DNA from: Triangularia verruculosa
Taxonomy: Eukaryota; Ascomycota; Sordariomycetes; Sordariales; Podosporaceae
NCBI GenBank assembly: GCA_033296885.1
Contig: MU863878.1
Location: 1 to 64,000, forward strand
DNA: 64,000 nt
Direction of reading: 5' to 3'
Each line of letters opens with the position of its first letter. Position 1 is the stretch's first letter. This document shows positions 41,964 through 52,697 of this stretch, in pieces. A program made the position numbers and the translations under genes. A model generated the notes under the pieces. The model was not told the origin of the DNA and made no database searches. It saw only the letters and a program-made list of their open reading frames with translations.

Positions 41964-44900
41964 TCAACCCCCGTAGCAAATATGCTTCAGCCAAAAAGCC
42001 GCTACATCCTTAGGCGCAGCTTCAATTTTGAACAGCTCGACTTCCTGCCCTGCGGCCTCTTCCCTGGCAATCACCAAGTCCAACATCCGCGGCGCGGCAC
42101 GGTTGGACGTAAAGTACGCGAGGCTACACTCCACCAGCCGTATCGACCGTTGTTCGAAATCCAGCATCAAGAAGATCTGACCGTTAACGCCGTCATCTTC
42201 GGTGCCATCGCCGCATGAAAGAAGCCCAACCTCGCGATCCTTGTTGTTTTCATCCGTTTGGTAGAAGAATGAAAACTTATCGCCGCAGGTCTGGGTCAGC
42301 CGTTTTCGCATCTCGAGTGGGTCCGATCGAGTATCCTCCTCGGCCAAGATGGTGGCTAATTTCCAGATTGGCGACGTCTCAGGAGCCTCATCCTCGGTCT
42401 TTCCGAGAACCTCTGCGATACCCCAGTGGCATTTTGGCGCCTCGGGGAACACCCGCTGGAGGTGACGGCACAGTTCGCATATCATGATTGCCATCAACCC
42501 CTGCCTGACCTTCACACGCTCGGGTTTAGCCGTCGGTTGGCTGCTCGTCATGCAGTCGAGGAACGCCTTCCCTGCAAGTGGCAGCTGAAAGTCATTGGCG
42601 GATACCAGGTCATGGGCAAGTTCGCCCACAAGTTGGCATGTGCTCATATCGTTCCTCTGACCATCTTGAATAGAAGACAGTAACAGGCACATATGGGCGA
42701 ACCTGGCCATGGTTCCAGTGTGCTGCACATGCCGATGTGGGGTACTGGAGTCTTGAGACCAGACGTCCTTCAACCTCCAAGCATCCTTGATCGGAGCCAC
42801 ATCGGCGATGGTGTCTGGGGCCGTGAGGCCCTTCTGTGCGATGCCGAGACAGCTGATGTACTTGGCAACTGTTTCAACGTTTTGGCCCGGATCAGTATCA
42901 TAGAGAGTAGCGAGAAGTGAGACGATTCCCTTGCGCAAATCCTGGCCTTGTCGCGTCTCTTGGGCCAAGTCGTGAGGCCCAGACTCCAGTGAGTCGCGGG
43001 CTGTATCCAGCCGTTCTCTCTTGATGAAAACCGTAGACTCTCGCTGTCTAGTGGGGTCCGAGTCATTGTTGGCCCCGGCTCCTTCGTCAGACGTGGCTTG
43101 GGGGATCTGATTATGGAAGCTCGCATTGGACACCGTGGAGACTGGTGTATCCGGCAGCGAGCTAGCCGCCCTCAATGTGCTAATCTCAACCTCCTTGTGT
43201 GCCATAATCTGTCGCAGTTTCGTCGTCTTCTCGGTCTCTTCTTGAAGCCGGTTCTCGATCTCGTTGATCTTGACTTGCAGTAGCTGGATGTGGTCAACCT
43301 TTGCCTTTATATCCATTTCAAGTTGATTTCGTTCGCCTTCCAACCTCTCAGCAGCCGCTGTTTTCTCTTGTACCATGCCCTGCAGGCTGACGTTGACTGC
43401 CAAAAGTTGCTTGTATTTGTCGCCCTTTTCTCCCACCAGATATTCCAACTTGGAATTGGCCTCCTTCAACTGCCTGAGCTCCGTGTCCTTCTCTTTGTCC
43501 TTGATAAGAAGCTTGTCGACTCGGGTCTTGAGGATGGCGTTGATTGCAGCGTTCCCTGACTTGTCATCGAATCCTTGAGCCTGTTGCTGAAGCCGGTTTT
43601 TCCCCACTTGGAGATTCTTCTCGATCTGTGTGACCTTCTCATCAAACAGGCTCTGCAGTTTGGTCTTCTCAGCAGCGACTTGCTTGATTCTCTCGTCTTT
43701 TTCCCGAACCATACCCTGGAGGAGCCGGATCTGCTGACGATAGTTCTCTGTGTCACCCTGGGCTTGTCTTTCGCCTTCCTGTCCTAGCGTTGCGGTAAAG
43801 CTGCGGTCTGTTCCTGAACTAGACATGGTCGCCCGAGGTCCCTCTGGCGGTGCTGAAGACTTCATAGATGCCTTCGTAGGCACCGTGCCACTCGCCAACT
43901 CGCCGACATCAGCGCGTGGCTCAGATTTTGGCAGATGTTCGCCCGGTTGCCCGGGTACATCTACAGGCGGCATCATGGGCTCTATTCCAGCCATCAGTTG
44001 GTCAATGTCAGGTGCTGCTCGGTGAAGATCAGCTGAAGACTGCAGACTGTCGGTGCCATGAACCGTCTTCTGAGCCTCACGAAGCTGGCGCTCTAGCTCT
44101 TGCTTCTCGAGTTTAATCGTGTTGAGGCTGCGCTGATTTTCAACTCGAATGGCCGTAAACTTCTTCTTTTGCTCTGCGAGGTCACGCTCCAGATTCTGAA
44201 CTTTGGTTACTTGGGCCTCATGGTCGACCTGTAGAGAGCGGTACCGTTTTTCGTCTTCCGCAACAGCAACCTCAACCTTTTGCTTCTCGTCCAAAGCCCT
44301 GAGGAGTTCCGCACGAGGATCTGTCGTCTTGATAACTCTCAGCTTTTCCTGAAGTCTGCGAAGTTCAGTGACGTGCTTCGATCTCTGAGACGCGGCCTTG
44401 CTCAGATCTTGTTCTAGTCTTCCCTTGTCCTGTTGCAGATGGATGATATCCTGCTGGAGACGCCCGATGTCCTGCTGCAGACGTCCTATATCCAGTTTGT
44501 ACCCTTCCTTTTCCACGCCCTGATTCCAGAACTGTTGTGTCCACCTTTCAATCTCACCCTGGCACTGCTGAATCTGGACGTTCTGCTGTTCGCGAGTTTC
44601 TTCCAGCTCCTTGATCTGCGCTTTGTATGCCTGCACATCCCTGGAACTATCCTTGGGGGTCATGGGTGTTTTTGCTCGTGGTTCCATGGGTCCGTCCTTT
44701 TGTCCCTTTGGCGGCTTCGGTCCATGGTTGGTTAGTCCTACAACCGAAATCCTTCGTCCTTGCGCCTCGCTGGCCTTTTGTTGACTATCCTCCACTCCTG
44801 CAGACGGTTTGTCGTGGTCCCCCTTCTTTTCCAATTCGCTGATCTGGCTCTTGTAACCTTCGATCGCGGCAGTCAGTTTGCTGTTCTCTTCTGCCAGCTT

Positions 44901-45905
44901 GATGACTTGGTTCGTGCGGCCCTCCCTATCGGCAGCATGTTTGGTATAGTCTTCCTCAAGCTTGGCAGCCTTCTTCTTGTAGGTCTCGGTTTCCTCGATC
45001 TGCTTGCTGAGGTTTTGCTCTAGCTTGCTGATCTTCTCTTTCTGGCCTTCCACCACCACGGCCTGCCTCTTGCCATCCGTTTCCAGCCTGCCGACTTCCT
45101 TCTTGTAGCCCTCCACATCCTTGTCCAACTTTGTGATGTGTCTCTTGTAGCTCTCTATCTCTTGTTTCTGCCTGTCGGCCGTCCTTTTGTAACCCTCCAT
45201 CTCCGCAATCTGGGTTTTGCAATCTTTGTCATATTTTCGTCTGAAGTCTATCTTGTCGCCGTGGAGGGCGCGTCTCTCCTTGTTGGCATAATTGCAGAAC
45301 CTCTCGATCCTGATCACCTGTCCACACAAGGCGTCGTAGATAGGGCTCCACGTCCCTTCTGCGTTCTTCAGCTGCGGCAGCGCGAGAAATTCAGCAAGGG
45401 TGTCCAGTTGGTTCTTTATTTCTTGGGTAACACGTGCGGCTGCCTCCGGGAGAAAGTTCGGAATCCCCAAGTTCTCGCTGAAGTCGTCGCTAGCACCCTC
45501 AACGCCACCGGCTCCGTTCCCCATGTCTTCCGAGGCTTGTCGGCACACTTGGTAGTCTCCTAGCTGAGCTGGAGGGCCCTGGACCTCCTCGTCCTCCGAT
45601 TCAGAAGGATACCGGCGAGAAGGGGGGGCTGATCCTCTGATGCTGATTCCACTGGGCACATGGTAGGATGGCTCGCCGTACCGTGGAGGTGATGCCTCAT
45701 AGTTTGAGTAAGGCTCAAGCTTGTGCCGCTTCGGCGACGGAGATCGGGGTGCGGGTCGGTAGGACTGTGATTCCGGCCTCGTCCAACGGTCCGAGGCGTT
45801 GTGGTCACGGTCATCGGCGCGCCGTTTCCTGCTCGAGGTGACCCGAGCCCTTGGCCCTGTAGGCGGAGGCCGATCGCCCCAGTCGTGCGCCCCTTGTCGG
45901 GTCAT
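41964..45905 (-). CDS. Long coiled-coil protein, uncharacterised
   Basis: A single-exon frame of about 1,313 codons begins at ATG 45905 (MTRQGAHDWGDRPPP). An upstream TTG in the same frame is not needed. The N-terminal ~150 residues are disordered and R/S/P-rich (RKRRADDRD, SPSPKRHKLEPY), with a basic patch that could be a nuclear signal. From about 185 to 970 there is a near-continuous heptad-rich coiled coil (for example KKEVGRLETDGKRQ, DIGRLQQDIGRLQQDI, ENQRSLNTIKLEKQELERQL). Regular GYKxxI/GRLxxD repeats occur within it. The last ~310 residues are globular (DTIADVAPIKDAW, VGELAHDLVSANDF, CGDGTEDDG). It may be a scaffold, but I cannot assign it to a named family. Confidence 0.82.
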   Translation of the reverse strand: MTRQGAHDWGDRPPPTGPRARVTSSRKRRADDRDHNASDRWTRPESQSYRPAPRSPSPKRHKLEPYSNYEASPPRYGEPSYHVPSGISIRGSAPPSRRYPSESEDEEVQGPPAQLGDYQVCRQASEDMGNGAGGVEGASDDFSENLGIPNFLPEAAARVTQEIKNQLDTLAEFLALPQLKNAEGTWSPIYDALCGQVIRIERFCNYANKERRALHGDKIDFRRKYDKDCKTQIAEMEGYKRTADRQKQEIESYKRHITKLDKDVEGYKKEVGRLETDGKRQAVVVEGQKEKISKLEQNLSKQIEETETYKKKAAKLEEDYTKHAADREGRTNQVIKLAEENSKLTAAIEGYKSQISELEKKGDHDKPSAGVEDSQQKASEAQGRRISVVGLTNHGPKPPKGQKDGPMEPRAKTPMTPKDSSRDVQAYKAQIKELEETREQQNVQIQQCQGEIERWTQQFWNQGVEKEGYKLDIGRLQQDIGRLQQDIIHLQQDKGRLEQDLSKAASQRSKHVTELRRLQEKLRVIKTTDPRAELLRALDEKQKVEVAVAEDEKRYRSLQVDHEAQVTKVQNLERDLAEQKKKFTAIRVENQRSLNTIKLEKQELERQLREAQKTVHGTDSLQSSADLHRAAPDIDQLMAGIEPMMPPVDVPGQPGEHLPKSEPRADVGELASGTVPTKASMKSSAPPEGPRATMSSSGTDRSFTATLGQEGERQAQGDTENYRQQIRLLQGMVREKDERIKQVAAEKTKLQSLFDEKVTQIEKNLQVGKNRLQQQAQGFDDKSGNAAINAILKTRVDKLLIKDKEKDTELRQLKEANSKLEYLVGEKGDKYKQLLAVNVSLQGMVQEKTAAAERLEGERNQLEMDIKAKVDHIQLLQVKINEIENRLQEETEKTTKLRQIMAHKEVEISTLRAASSLPDTPVSTVSNASFHNQIPQATSDEGAGANNDSDPTRQRESTVFIKRERLDTARDSLESGPHDLAQETRQGQDLRKGIVSLLATLYDTDPGQNVETVAKYISCLGIAQKGLTAPDTIADVAPIKDAWRLKDVWSQDSSTPHRHVQHTGTMARFAHMCLLLSSIQDGQRNDMSTCQLVGELAHDLVSANDFQLPLAGKAFLDCMTSSQPTAKPERVKVRQGLMAIMICELCRHLQRVFPEAPKCHWGIAEVLGKTEDEAPETSPIWKLATILAEEDTRSDPLEMRKRLTQTCGDKFSFFYQTDENNKDREVGLLSCGDGTEDDGVNGQIFLMLDFEQRSIRLVECSLAYFTSNRAAPRMLDLVIAREEAAGQEVELFKIEAAPKDVAAFWLKHICYGG

Positions 45906-45910
45906 CGCAT
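45902..45910 (-). promoter_or_regulatory. Two-codon upstream ORF overlapping the main start (ATGCGATGA)
   Basis: The first ATG (45910) opens the uORF ATG-CGA-TGA. Its stop overlaps the main ATG (45905) in an ATGA arrangement. Translation would have to reinitiate or leaky-scan to reach the main frame. This assumes the transcript begins upstream of 45,910. Confidence 0.55.
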
Positions 45911-46934
45911 GAGTTAAAGTAGGTTGTCCGGGTCGTCCCCAGGTGGGTTGAATTGGGAGCAGGGGGCAAGCTAAAGATAAAGCAAAGTTGTGTGCCCCCC
46001 TCCGCACCTGTGCCAAGATAAAGTTTATGCAAGAAGCGCCCCAGAAAGGTGGAGTCTAGACCCTGATGAAGGGAGTGTTAGCATGCAACCTTGCCTAGAA
46101 TGGCACGCCCCGGTGATGCCTCGGCAGGGCTTCCGAGACAGAAAGACAACTTCCAGGTTTCGTGGACAGTAGAAAGGGAACTGTCAAGATATAATGAGGC
46201 TTTTTTGGGGTGTTGGGAAGCCTTCAAAATTGTGAGGAGGGAGGCGTTGGGCAGCTAAGGTACTGTACCTTGGATGAGTTGGGGTATTGTGCTAACAGCC
46301 TAATTACCAGTGGAGACGGAGCTTTGGCGTCCCGGATATCAGGGACTCCCCGCAACACGGTGACGAAGCCCAAGACTCGAGTCGATCAAGTGCCGTCGTT
46401 CCGAAGGGCCAAATCGCGGTCTGATGTTGTTGAAGAATGTCAGGATTCAGATCGAGATTAGCAAACAACAACATCTGCATCTGTTGCTCTCGACAAGTGA
46501 AAAGATATCCGGCGGCAACCCCACCAGATGTGCCCACAATTTCTCCAACAGAAGAAAGCACAGAATGTCACCAATGATAAGACGCGCCTCGAAGGACCCT
46601 TTCTTGGCACTGGAAAGGACAAAGGTCTGGGTCGGTATGGCTGTCTTGATTCAATTGCCGTGTCCTGGCAAAACTACCTGCAGAAAACCGCCAACGACCA
46701 AACGAAAGAACACCAGCCCCTTTTTGAGAATGCGTCTCTCTCATGCCTGATGCGAACGACCGCCAAAGTTCAAAAACCTCCGTTTGTTGCATGGGGTGGG
46801 TATCTTCAACATCCCCTTACTCCAGCCGTTGCCTGCGATGGTGTGTAATTAACAAAAGAAAAAAACCAATCCGAAAGACCTTGCTTCTTTTTTTGCAACC
46901 ATCTCCCCATCCTTTCCGTCAATCATCGCCATGA
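45911..46934. other. Upstream region of the coiled-coil gene
   Basis: About 1 kb lies between the coiled-coil gene and the 3' end of the secreted Cys-domain gene. No motif-bearing frame is present. It should include the coiled-coil gene promoter near 45,911-46,400. Confidence 0.45.
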
Positions 46935-47846
46935 TCAAGTCCGGCAGGCATAGGCCGTGACTGTCCCGACAGCCAGCGTTGCCGTCGTGGTGAAGACACT
47001 CGGTGGTCCATACCCCGCCAGCGCCGTGCTAACCACCAAATCGGTACAGCCGCTGCAGTTCACCGATATCGTCGTCGTTGTGTACCTCGCGTGCTGGGTC
47101 GACGTCTTACCTGCCGATTGCGGTGGCTGGAGAACCAAGGTTGTCTGGCAAACATCGGGCTGCAAGTTTCCGCCCACTCCATTACCATCTCTTGGATCTC
47201 GCGAGTCCACCACTGGCTTCGGAAAAGGCGTGATCTGAGCAGCAGCTGGGATGGGAGCCTGGTCCCGCCTGGCGTCGATACCATTCGGCGTCTGAACAGC
47301 AGGCGTATCGTCCACCGCCGTCCGCTTCGCAAACAAAAGTGAGGTTGGCTTGCAGATGGTGCTCCAGTACGTGCTGGCAGTATTGACTCTCTCGGTCTTG
47401 TTGATCACCATGTTTGGGCACGAGGAGTAATCCTTCCAGATGACGATGTTCTCGCACCCATTGCAATTGACCTCCTTGTACAGCGTCGTGGTGCTTGGGT
47501 AGACTGTTTGCGTCCCAGCCCAGGAACAAGGGTAGACCCAGGACTCAATCGAGGTAGTTGTACATCCCTTTTGCGGGTTGACTTTGATAGGTGGTTCGAT
47601 ATCGATTGCTCGTCTTGTTGCTACTGGCGCCGGTGCCGGTTCCGAGGGGGTCGGTGTCCAGATCGGTTTGGTTGGTCTGATGGGTGGTGTTGTCCAAGTG
47701 GGCAGGGGTACCAACACCAGCTCACTGTCACTGGTAGCGGCTTCGGGGCCGCGGGCCTCGACGTCTCTGGGGGAAACGGGCGAACCAAGGACAACTGAGA
47801 AAAGGACAAAGAGTAAGAGTCCAAAAAGTCTCGGGAAGGCGGCCAT
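46935..47846 (-). CDS. Secreted protein with two Cys-motif repeats
   Basis: A single-exon frame of about 303 codons starts at ATG 47846 with a signal peptide (FGLLLFVLFSVVLGSP). A Pro/Thr-rich region follows. Then come two related modules: about residues 95-170, with CTTTSIESWVYPC, VNCNGCENIVI and SSCPN; and the C-terminal ~70 residues, with CQTTLV, VNCSGCTDLVVS and a final YAC. Both share the pattern C...[VT]NC-x-GC-x-[ND]-[IL]-V. The protein ends at CRT with no GPI or membrane segment. It is a likely secreted, disulphide-bonded protein. The module also appears in the gene at 50901-52244. The function is unknown. Confidence 0.75.
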   Translation of the reverse strand: MAAFPRLFGLLLFVLFSVVLGSPVSPRDVEARGPEAATSDSELVLVPLPTWTTPPIRPTKPIWTPTPSEPAPAPVATRRAIDIEPPIKVNPQKGCTTTSIESWVYPCSWAGTQTVYPSTTTLYKEVNCNGCENIVIWKDYSSCPNMVINKTERVNTASTYWSTICKPTSLLFAKRTAVDDTPAVQTPNGIDARRDQAPIPAAAQITPFPKPVVDSRDPRDGNGVGGNLQPDVCQTTLVLQPPQSAGKTSTQHARYTTTTISVNCSGCTDLVVSTALAGYGPPSVFTTTATLAVGTVTAYACRT

Positions 47847-48835
47847 GATGCTGTCGGCGAGAGACCAGATGCGCAAGACGTTGCGTCAGAGCAGCGATGT
47901 TGACTCTGTCCCCGAAGCCGAATATGCAGATGAGCCGCTTCCGGTCCAGGCCATAGACAGGAGGAACTCGACAAGGTTGCCCAGAGCTTTATATGACTCT
48001 GATGCACCGCTCCAAAGGCAAGTCGGACAGGTGGTGCCGGGTCAGCAGGCTGTGGTCAAGGAACCAGATGGCAAGGCGGCGGCCGATGTCAGCGTGGAGT
48101 CTGGACCGTTTGCAAAAACCGGTCCCTGGGAGTGTTGCAATCGCCTATGCAGTGCATCTCACTTCGACCGTAATATTGCGCCGCTACGTCACGTCGTTCC
48201 TTCCGCCGTTTGCTTGTGGTAAAGAACTTCCCAAGGCCAGGCTCCAGCTGAAAAGGGAGGAAAGACCTGAGCTTATCCGAGTCTGGCCGAGGGCGGCTTC
48301 CAAGGAGTGACGGGAGTGACCCTCAAGGGGGCAATATGAGCAGATGAATGGGGACTGACACTCCAGCAATTTTTGGAAACAAAAGCAGGGGTTGTATTCG
48401 GGGCCGAGACCACGAGCGTTCTATATTGCCGTGCCATGCTATCTTTTTCGCTCCGTGTATCTCGCCGTGGAAGATGGTGGCCACGGCTAGCACTCTTTGG
48501 GACTCGGTACCTCAGAATGGGTTGCGGTGGCCCGTTGTTCCCGGATAGCGGAGAACAAGTCTCCTTGGCTCCCCCGGCCGACACCCACGAGCAAGGCTGG
48601 GCAGACCAAGAGCTGGACGGACACACAAGTGGTGTGCTGTCCAACCATTGGGCGGATAAATGAGAAAAGTCTGAATCCCATCCGGGGGGTGCCCCATTCA
48701 CATTCTACCCACGGTTAATAAACGAGATATTGGCACTTAGCTGCCACCAGCACCCAGCGAACGGGAATAGAAGTATTTATTCTTTTCTGAGCTCGACGTT
48801 GCAGCGGGACAATTGATCATAAAGACAAGCAAAGA

Positions 48836-49135
48836 TTAAGGTTGAATACTGAGCACGCTTACGGCCGGATCAAAAGGGGGTGATCTCTGCCGGAAGAGAC
48901 CTGCAGTGTTGTACTGAACCATATCGAGACCATCGCTGGCTGTTGTTCGGTGTGTAAAAGACGCAGGTTTGTGAGCCTGAGAAGCGAGCGAAGAGGGTTT
49001 TGAAAGAAGCGGAAAACTGCCCGAGCTGGACGACGTTGCACTGTCCGCCAAGAGCGGGAGTCGATTGCGGGGCAGAACCCCCAACCAGCAAGCCAAAAAT
49101 AGAAGGGCGGGTGCCCACTGTGTCCACTTCAACAT
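48836..49135 (-). CDS. Weak candidate small secreted protein
   Basis: An ATG at 49135 opens a 99-codon frame with a signal-peptide-like start (APALLFLACWLGVL). However, the overlapping frame (49172-48870) shows better C/G-ending codons and a Cys pattern (GGQCNVV, SQTCVFY, VQHCRS). The two cannot both be read. A frameshift, or an intron ending at CGGACAG, would be needed to join the signal peptide to the Cys frame. I list it only as a candidate or broken gene. Confidence 0.2.
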   Translation of the reverse strand: MLKWTQWAPALLFLACWLGVLPRNRLPLLADSATSSSSGSFPLLSKPSSLASQAHKPASFTHRTTASDGLDMVQYNTAGLFRQRSPPFDPAVSVLSIQP

Positions 49136-49452
49136 TCCGCTTCTTTTCCTTCTGTGAGAGAGCCGACACCACCCGGACTAAGGGATATCAGCAAGGTAAA
49201 TCCAGGCCTCTGAAGGTGAGGTGCCGGATATACAATCCAGAATACCACCGGGCCACCGTGACCACCGCGCCGACATCAACCGCGGAATACCTCCATGTCT
49301 GACCACACGACCTGCAAGTCTGGTTATCTGTCAGAACTATGAGATATCCTCCTAGTTCAGCCGCCAACGGCATTCTCCTTCTGAACAAACACACATACCG
49401 AAACCGAAGTGCTACCGTCACCTTCCTCTCCTGTCAACGGGCCTTAACCAGA

Positions 49453-49488
49453 CAGGTTTGCTTCCAGGTTTGCTTCCAGGTTTGCTGA
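49453..49488. repeat. Three 12-bp tandem units
   Basis: CAGGTTTGCTTC is repeated twice exactly and a third time as CAGGTTTGCTGA. The tract is short and lies in a gene-poor region. Confidence 0.8.
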
Positions 49489-50900
49489 CAGGACAGTGTA
49501 TGGTGACATCCGTCCATAGCAGGTGCGATCATCAAAGTCTCTTCCTTGGAGTCAAGCACTCAAGCCGCTTCAAGTTTGCATACGGGATGCGGAATATGCC
49601 AGGCCGCGGCCCTGGTCCCCCCCCCTTCCCCCCCTCTGCATTGCGCCGCATCGCGCATCGATGGCATGCATCAACAGCCCGTCATTCCGGACTGCTCACA
49701 TGTGGACCCACCAAGATACATCGCCAACCAGGAAACACGCCAGGATCGACGACCCCGAAAAGGGCAATATCACTTACACGGTCAGCGCGGTGAGAAAATA
49801 TGGCTCATGGCGATGGTATGTCCATGGTGAGCTTGGCAGCTTCTGATGACTCCCAACCCGCACCAAATATCATGCCGACGTTGAGCGTCATGTCTAGATA
49901 CGCTCAATGTCATATCCAACCGTGAAATGTTATAACGAGGCACCTCCTTCTACCCACTTACCTAACCACACACCCACCCACCAATGGTATAGCCCGGCCT
50001 GATTCCCGTTCACACCAAGGCAAGAAACACATCACACACATCATCACCCGGAGTGCCACACCTAACCCCTACAACAACACGTAGGTGTTATCTACACGTT
50101 GAGCCAGCAGTTCTCTACTTTTAACTAGGTACACAACCAACCAACCCCGCCAACAAACCCATTCAAAATCACACAGTGTCATCACATCACACCATCTCTT
50201 CAAGATTCTTTCTTCCCCATTACCATTCACCACTGCGACTATCACGGTACCATTAATACCTACCCTTCACCGTTTACCTGTAACTCAACCAGACGCAGGG
50301 GCGCGGCCAAAACATCAATCACTACTACGTTCCCCGGAAAGAAAGAAAAAAAGGAAAAGAAAAAGACTTGCATCATTCCCAAACTAGAAAAACCTTTGCG
50401 CAAAAAAAAAAACAGCAAATACATGTTATCGAGCAGCAATTCCATCTTCTAGAGGGCAACAATCGAGAGAAGGAACGCCCCAACAACCGGAATTTCGCGG
50501 CCGCTTGCTTCTGGCCAGTCAATCAACGGTAATATTCAACCAGAACATCATCCTTCTGATAATCAAGATAGACAACAACCTACCTGCCTTACTCAAAGAT
50601 GATCATCTAAAGTAACCCACACCATCTCTTTCTCACTCACCCTCCTTACTGTTAAACTCAAACACACTCATCATTTCATCCAGCACGAAACAAACTCACC
50701 AAAAATTCCCGCTTAATGTGTATCCCCGATTAGGTTATAATGGAGAATTTCAACACACAGTCAAGATCATCCCACAAAATCCCATTCAATGTCAAAAGCT
50801 CCAGGCATTCAAACAAAAATTTCAATCTCATAATTAAAACCTATTCACGTCATCTAACCCCCCCCCCCCCTTTTCCCCTCCCCCCCCATCTCAACACCTC

Positions 50901-52244
50901 TCACACCCCAACCGGATTAAAAGCTGTAAAACAAGCAAACCCCGTCTCCGTCCAAACCCCCCCCTCCACCGCCGTCACCGTCGTCACCGCCTCAATCACC
51001 ACCCCCGGCCCCCCCACGCTCACCACCATAACATTCGGACACTCGCACCCAATCACTCTCGTAGCCCGCACCGTCTCAGCGTACACCGTCGCCGTCTGAA
51101 AATCCGTAATCTTCCTAAAGATCGACTCCGTCTGCGTGCATCCTCCCGGGGGATCCGCCGACATGAACCAAGACACCGACGGGTAGGGTTCGTACCCGGA
51201 CCAAGCTGAGCGGCGGGCTGCTGCAAAGGTTGGTTGTTCAGAGATAGGTTTGTGGGCGGTGATCATAGCTGGGAGGGGGGTGGGCTGGATGAATTGGATT
51301 GATGCCGGGGGTTGGTCATCGTCGTCGTTGTCATCAGCTGGTGTGTTGTCGTCGTCGTCAGGTGGTGATGAGTCGTCAAATGGGACATCAGTGACGACCT
51401 CAATGGTCTTGACGATAGTAGTTCGTATTCTTGTTCTCGAAGGGAGTTTTGGCTGTGGCGGTTCCAGCGTTATCCCCGGGGGAGCATCGCGCGGAAAGGA
51501 CAAGATTGGCCCTGTGACGGTGATCAGGGTCGGTATGGGGAGGTGGTGGTAGATGGTGATGACGGTGCAGAGCGGTTTGGTCTCGCCGTTCTCGCCGTCG
51601 GCTGTTGAGTAGGGGCATTCCACCGTCTCTTGGATGGGAGCGGTGAGGTGGGAACCGTAGATTGATTGGGTGACTGTCAGCTCTAGCGTGGATGGTGATG
51701 CTGTGATGGTCGATGGGGTGAGTGAGATTGTAGTTGGCACAACTGTTGTGACCAAGGTGGTGGCCGTGACAATCGAGGCTATGGGCTCTGCTGGTGCTGG
51801 TGAGGCGCTAGGGAGAATGGTGGTTGGACTCTCTGCAGTCGGACTGCTGCTTGGCTCTGCCAGCGGGGGCGTAGGTTCCGCTGGAATGGATGATGCAGAC
51901 AGGCTTTCAAGTGTCGATAGGCAGCTGAGTATGCTCGAGGTGACGGATGGCCACCACAAATCGTCATCCTGCAAGTGCTCACATATCTCGGGATACTTGT
52001 TTGCGTACGGTCCAGCGCAAAGCTCCCGAAGTTTCTCCAGTACCTTTGGGACATCTTCTTCTGCCGCTGCCAGCACGTCAATTCGGTTGGAGTTGACCGT
52101 TACTACGGTCCTAATCGGCTTCGAGGTCCATGAGGCGAGCTGTTGAATGTCGGGTCCCGGGGTGAGCGACAAAGATGGTAACGTCGACAACGAACTGCTG
52201 GCAGCGACAGAGGCAGCCGCCAGAGATAAAATCGACTTAATCAT
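50901..52244 (-). CDS. Secreted Ser/Thr/Pro-rich protein with a C-terminal Cys motif
   Basis: A single-exon frame of 447 codons starts at an ATG (52244) with a signal peptide (MIKSILSLAAASVAASSSLS). An N-terminal helical part with two Cys (ELCAGPY, YPEICEHL) is followed by a long Thr/Ser/Pro mucin-like region with an acidic DDDDNTPADDNDDDD patch. The C-terminal ~75 residues read CTQTESIF, TVYAETV, IGCECPNVMVVS and end in FACF. They align by eye with the two modules of the protein at 46935-47846. There is no clear GPI tail. It is likely secreted or wall-bound and O-glycosylated. Confidence 0.75.
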   Translation of the reverse strand: MIKSILSLAAASVAASSSLSTLPSLSLTPGPDIQQLASWTSKPIRTVVTVNSNRIDVLAAAEEDVPKVLEKLRELCAGPYANKYPEICEHLQDDDLWWPSVTSSILSCLSTLESLSASSIPAEPTPPLAEPSSSPTAESPTTILPSASPAPAEPIASIVTATTLVTTVVPTTISLTPSTITASPSTLELTVTQSIYGSHLTAPIQETVECPYSTADGENGETKPLCTVITIYHHLPIPTLITVTGPILSFPRDAPPGITLEPPQPKLPSRTRIRTTIVKTIEVVTDVPFDDSSPPDDDDNTPADDNDDDDQPPASIQFIQPTPLPAMITAHKPISEQPTFAAARRSAWSGYEPYPSVSWFMSADPPGGCTQTESIFRKITDFQTATVYAETVRATRVIGCECPNVMVVSVGGPGVVIEAVTTVTAVEGGVWTETGFACFTAFNPVGV

Positions 52245-52697
52245 GGGGGTTTCATGAGCAACGAGGCCGATCCAGGGCAGAAAAGAGGTCGGGGGACCAG
52301 AACATGCATGGCAGGATGGGGTGTGGTTGTGGATATCGTTCTGGGGAAGCCCGTGTTTGCTCGCGTATGGTGAGTCCTATCCGGATTCCAGGCTCGTGAA
52401 TGATGACGGCTGTGGATGTCTCGACACCTACGGCTGACCTAAACCCATGCTTATCGCATCGGTGGAACAAGACCGAGAATGGCATCATGTGTACACTCGT
52501 TCATGCAGATCTGTTGCCCCTGAAAGATCGTATTAGTGACTCCGTGCGCCAAGGCTGGGCTTTGAGGAACCTTACTTAAGTCGCAGTGGAGAACAAGCTG
52601 ATACTTTCAAATTCTCACCATATGGTGGCGTTGATGTGACGACTGATCACATAAGTATGGCGCCTCAGAGAATAGTCTCTGAGCTGGGCAAGTTCCA
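52245..52697. other. Upstream region of the mucin-like secreted gene
   Basis: This is 453 bp between the ATG at 52244 and the 3' end of the Zn2Cys6 gene. No motif-bearing frame is found. Confidence 0.45.

Larger units (their letters stand above)
47847..50900. other. Long gene-poor region, 3.05 kb
   Basis: It lies between the two Cys-motif secretory genes. Only the weak frames around 48,836-49,172 (listed separately) look possibly coding. From about 49,850 to 50,900 the sequence is A/C-rich with homopolymer C runs (near 50,861-50,887). The last part should carry the 3' end of the gene at 50,901. No RNA gene is seen. Confidence 0.45.

Noticed and set aside
50861..50890. C-rich homopolymer tract near the 3' end of the mucin-like gene
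   Set aside because: Simple low-complexity sequence; no sign of a G-quadruplex pattern with four runs or of a functional element.
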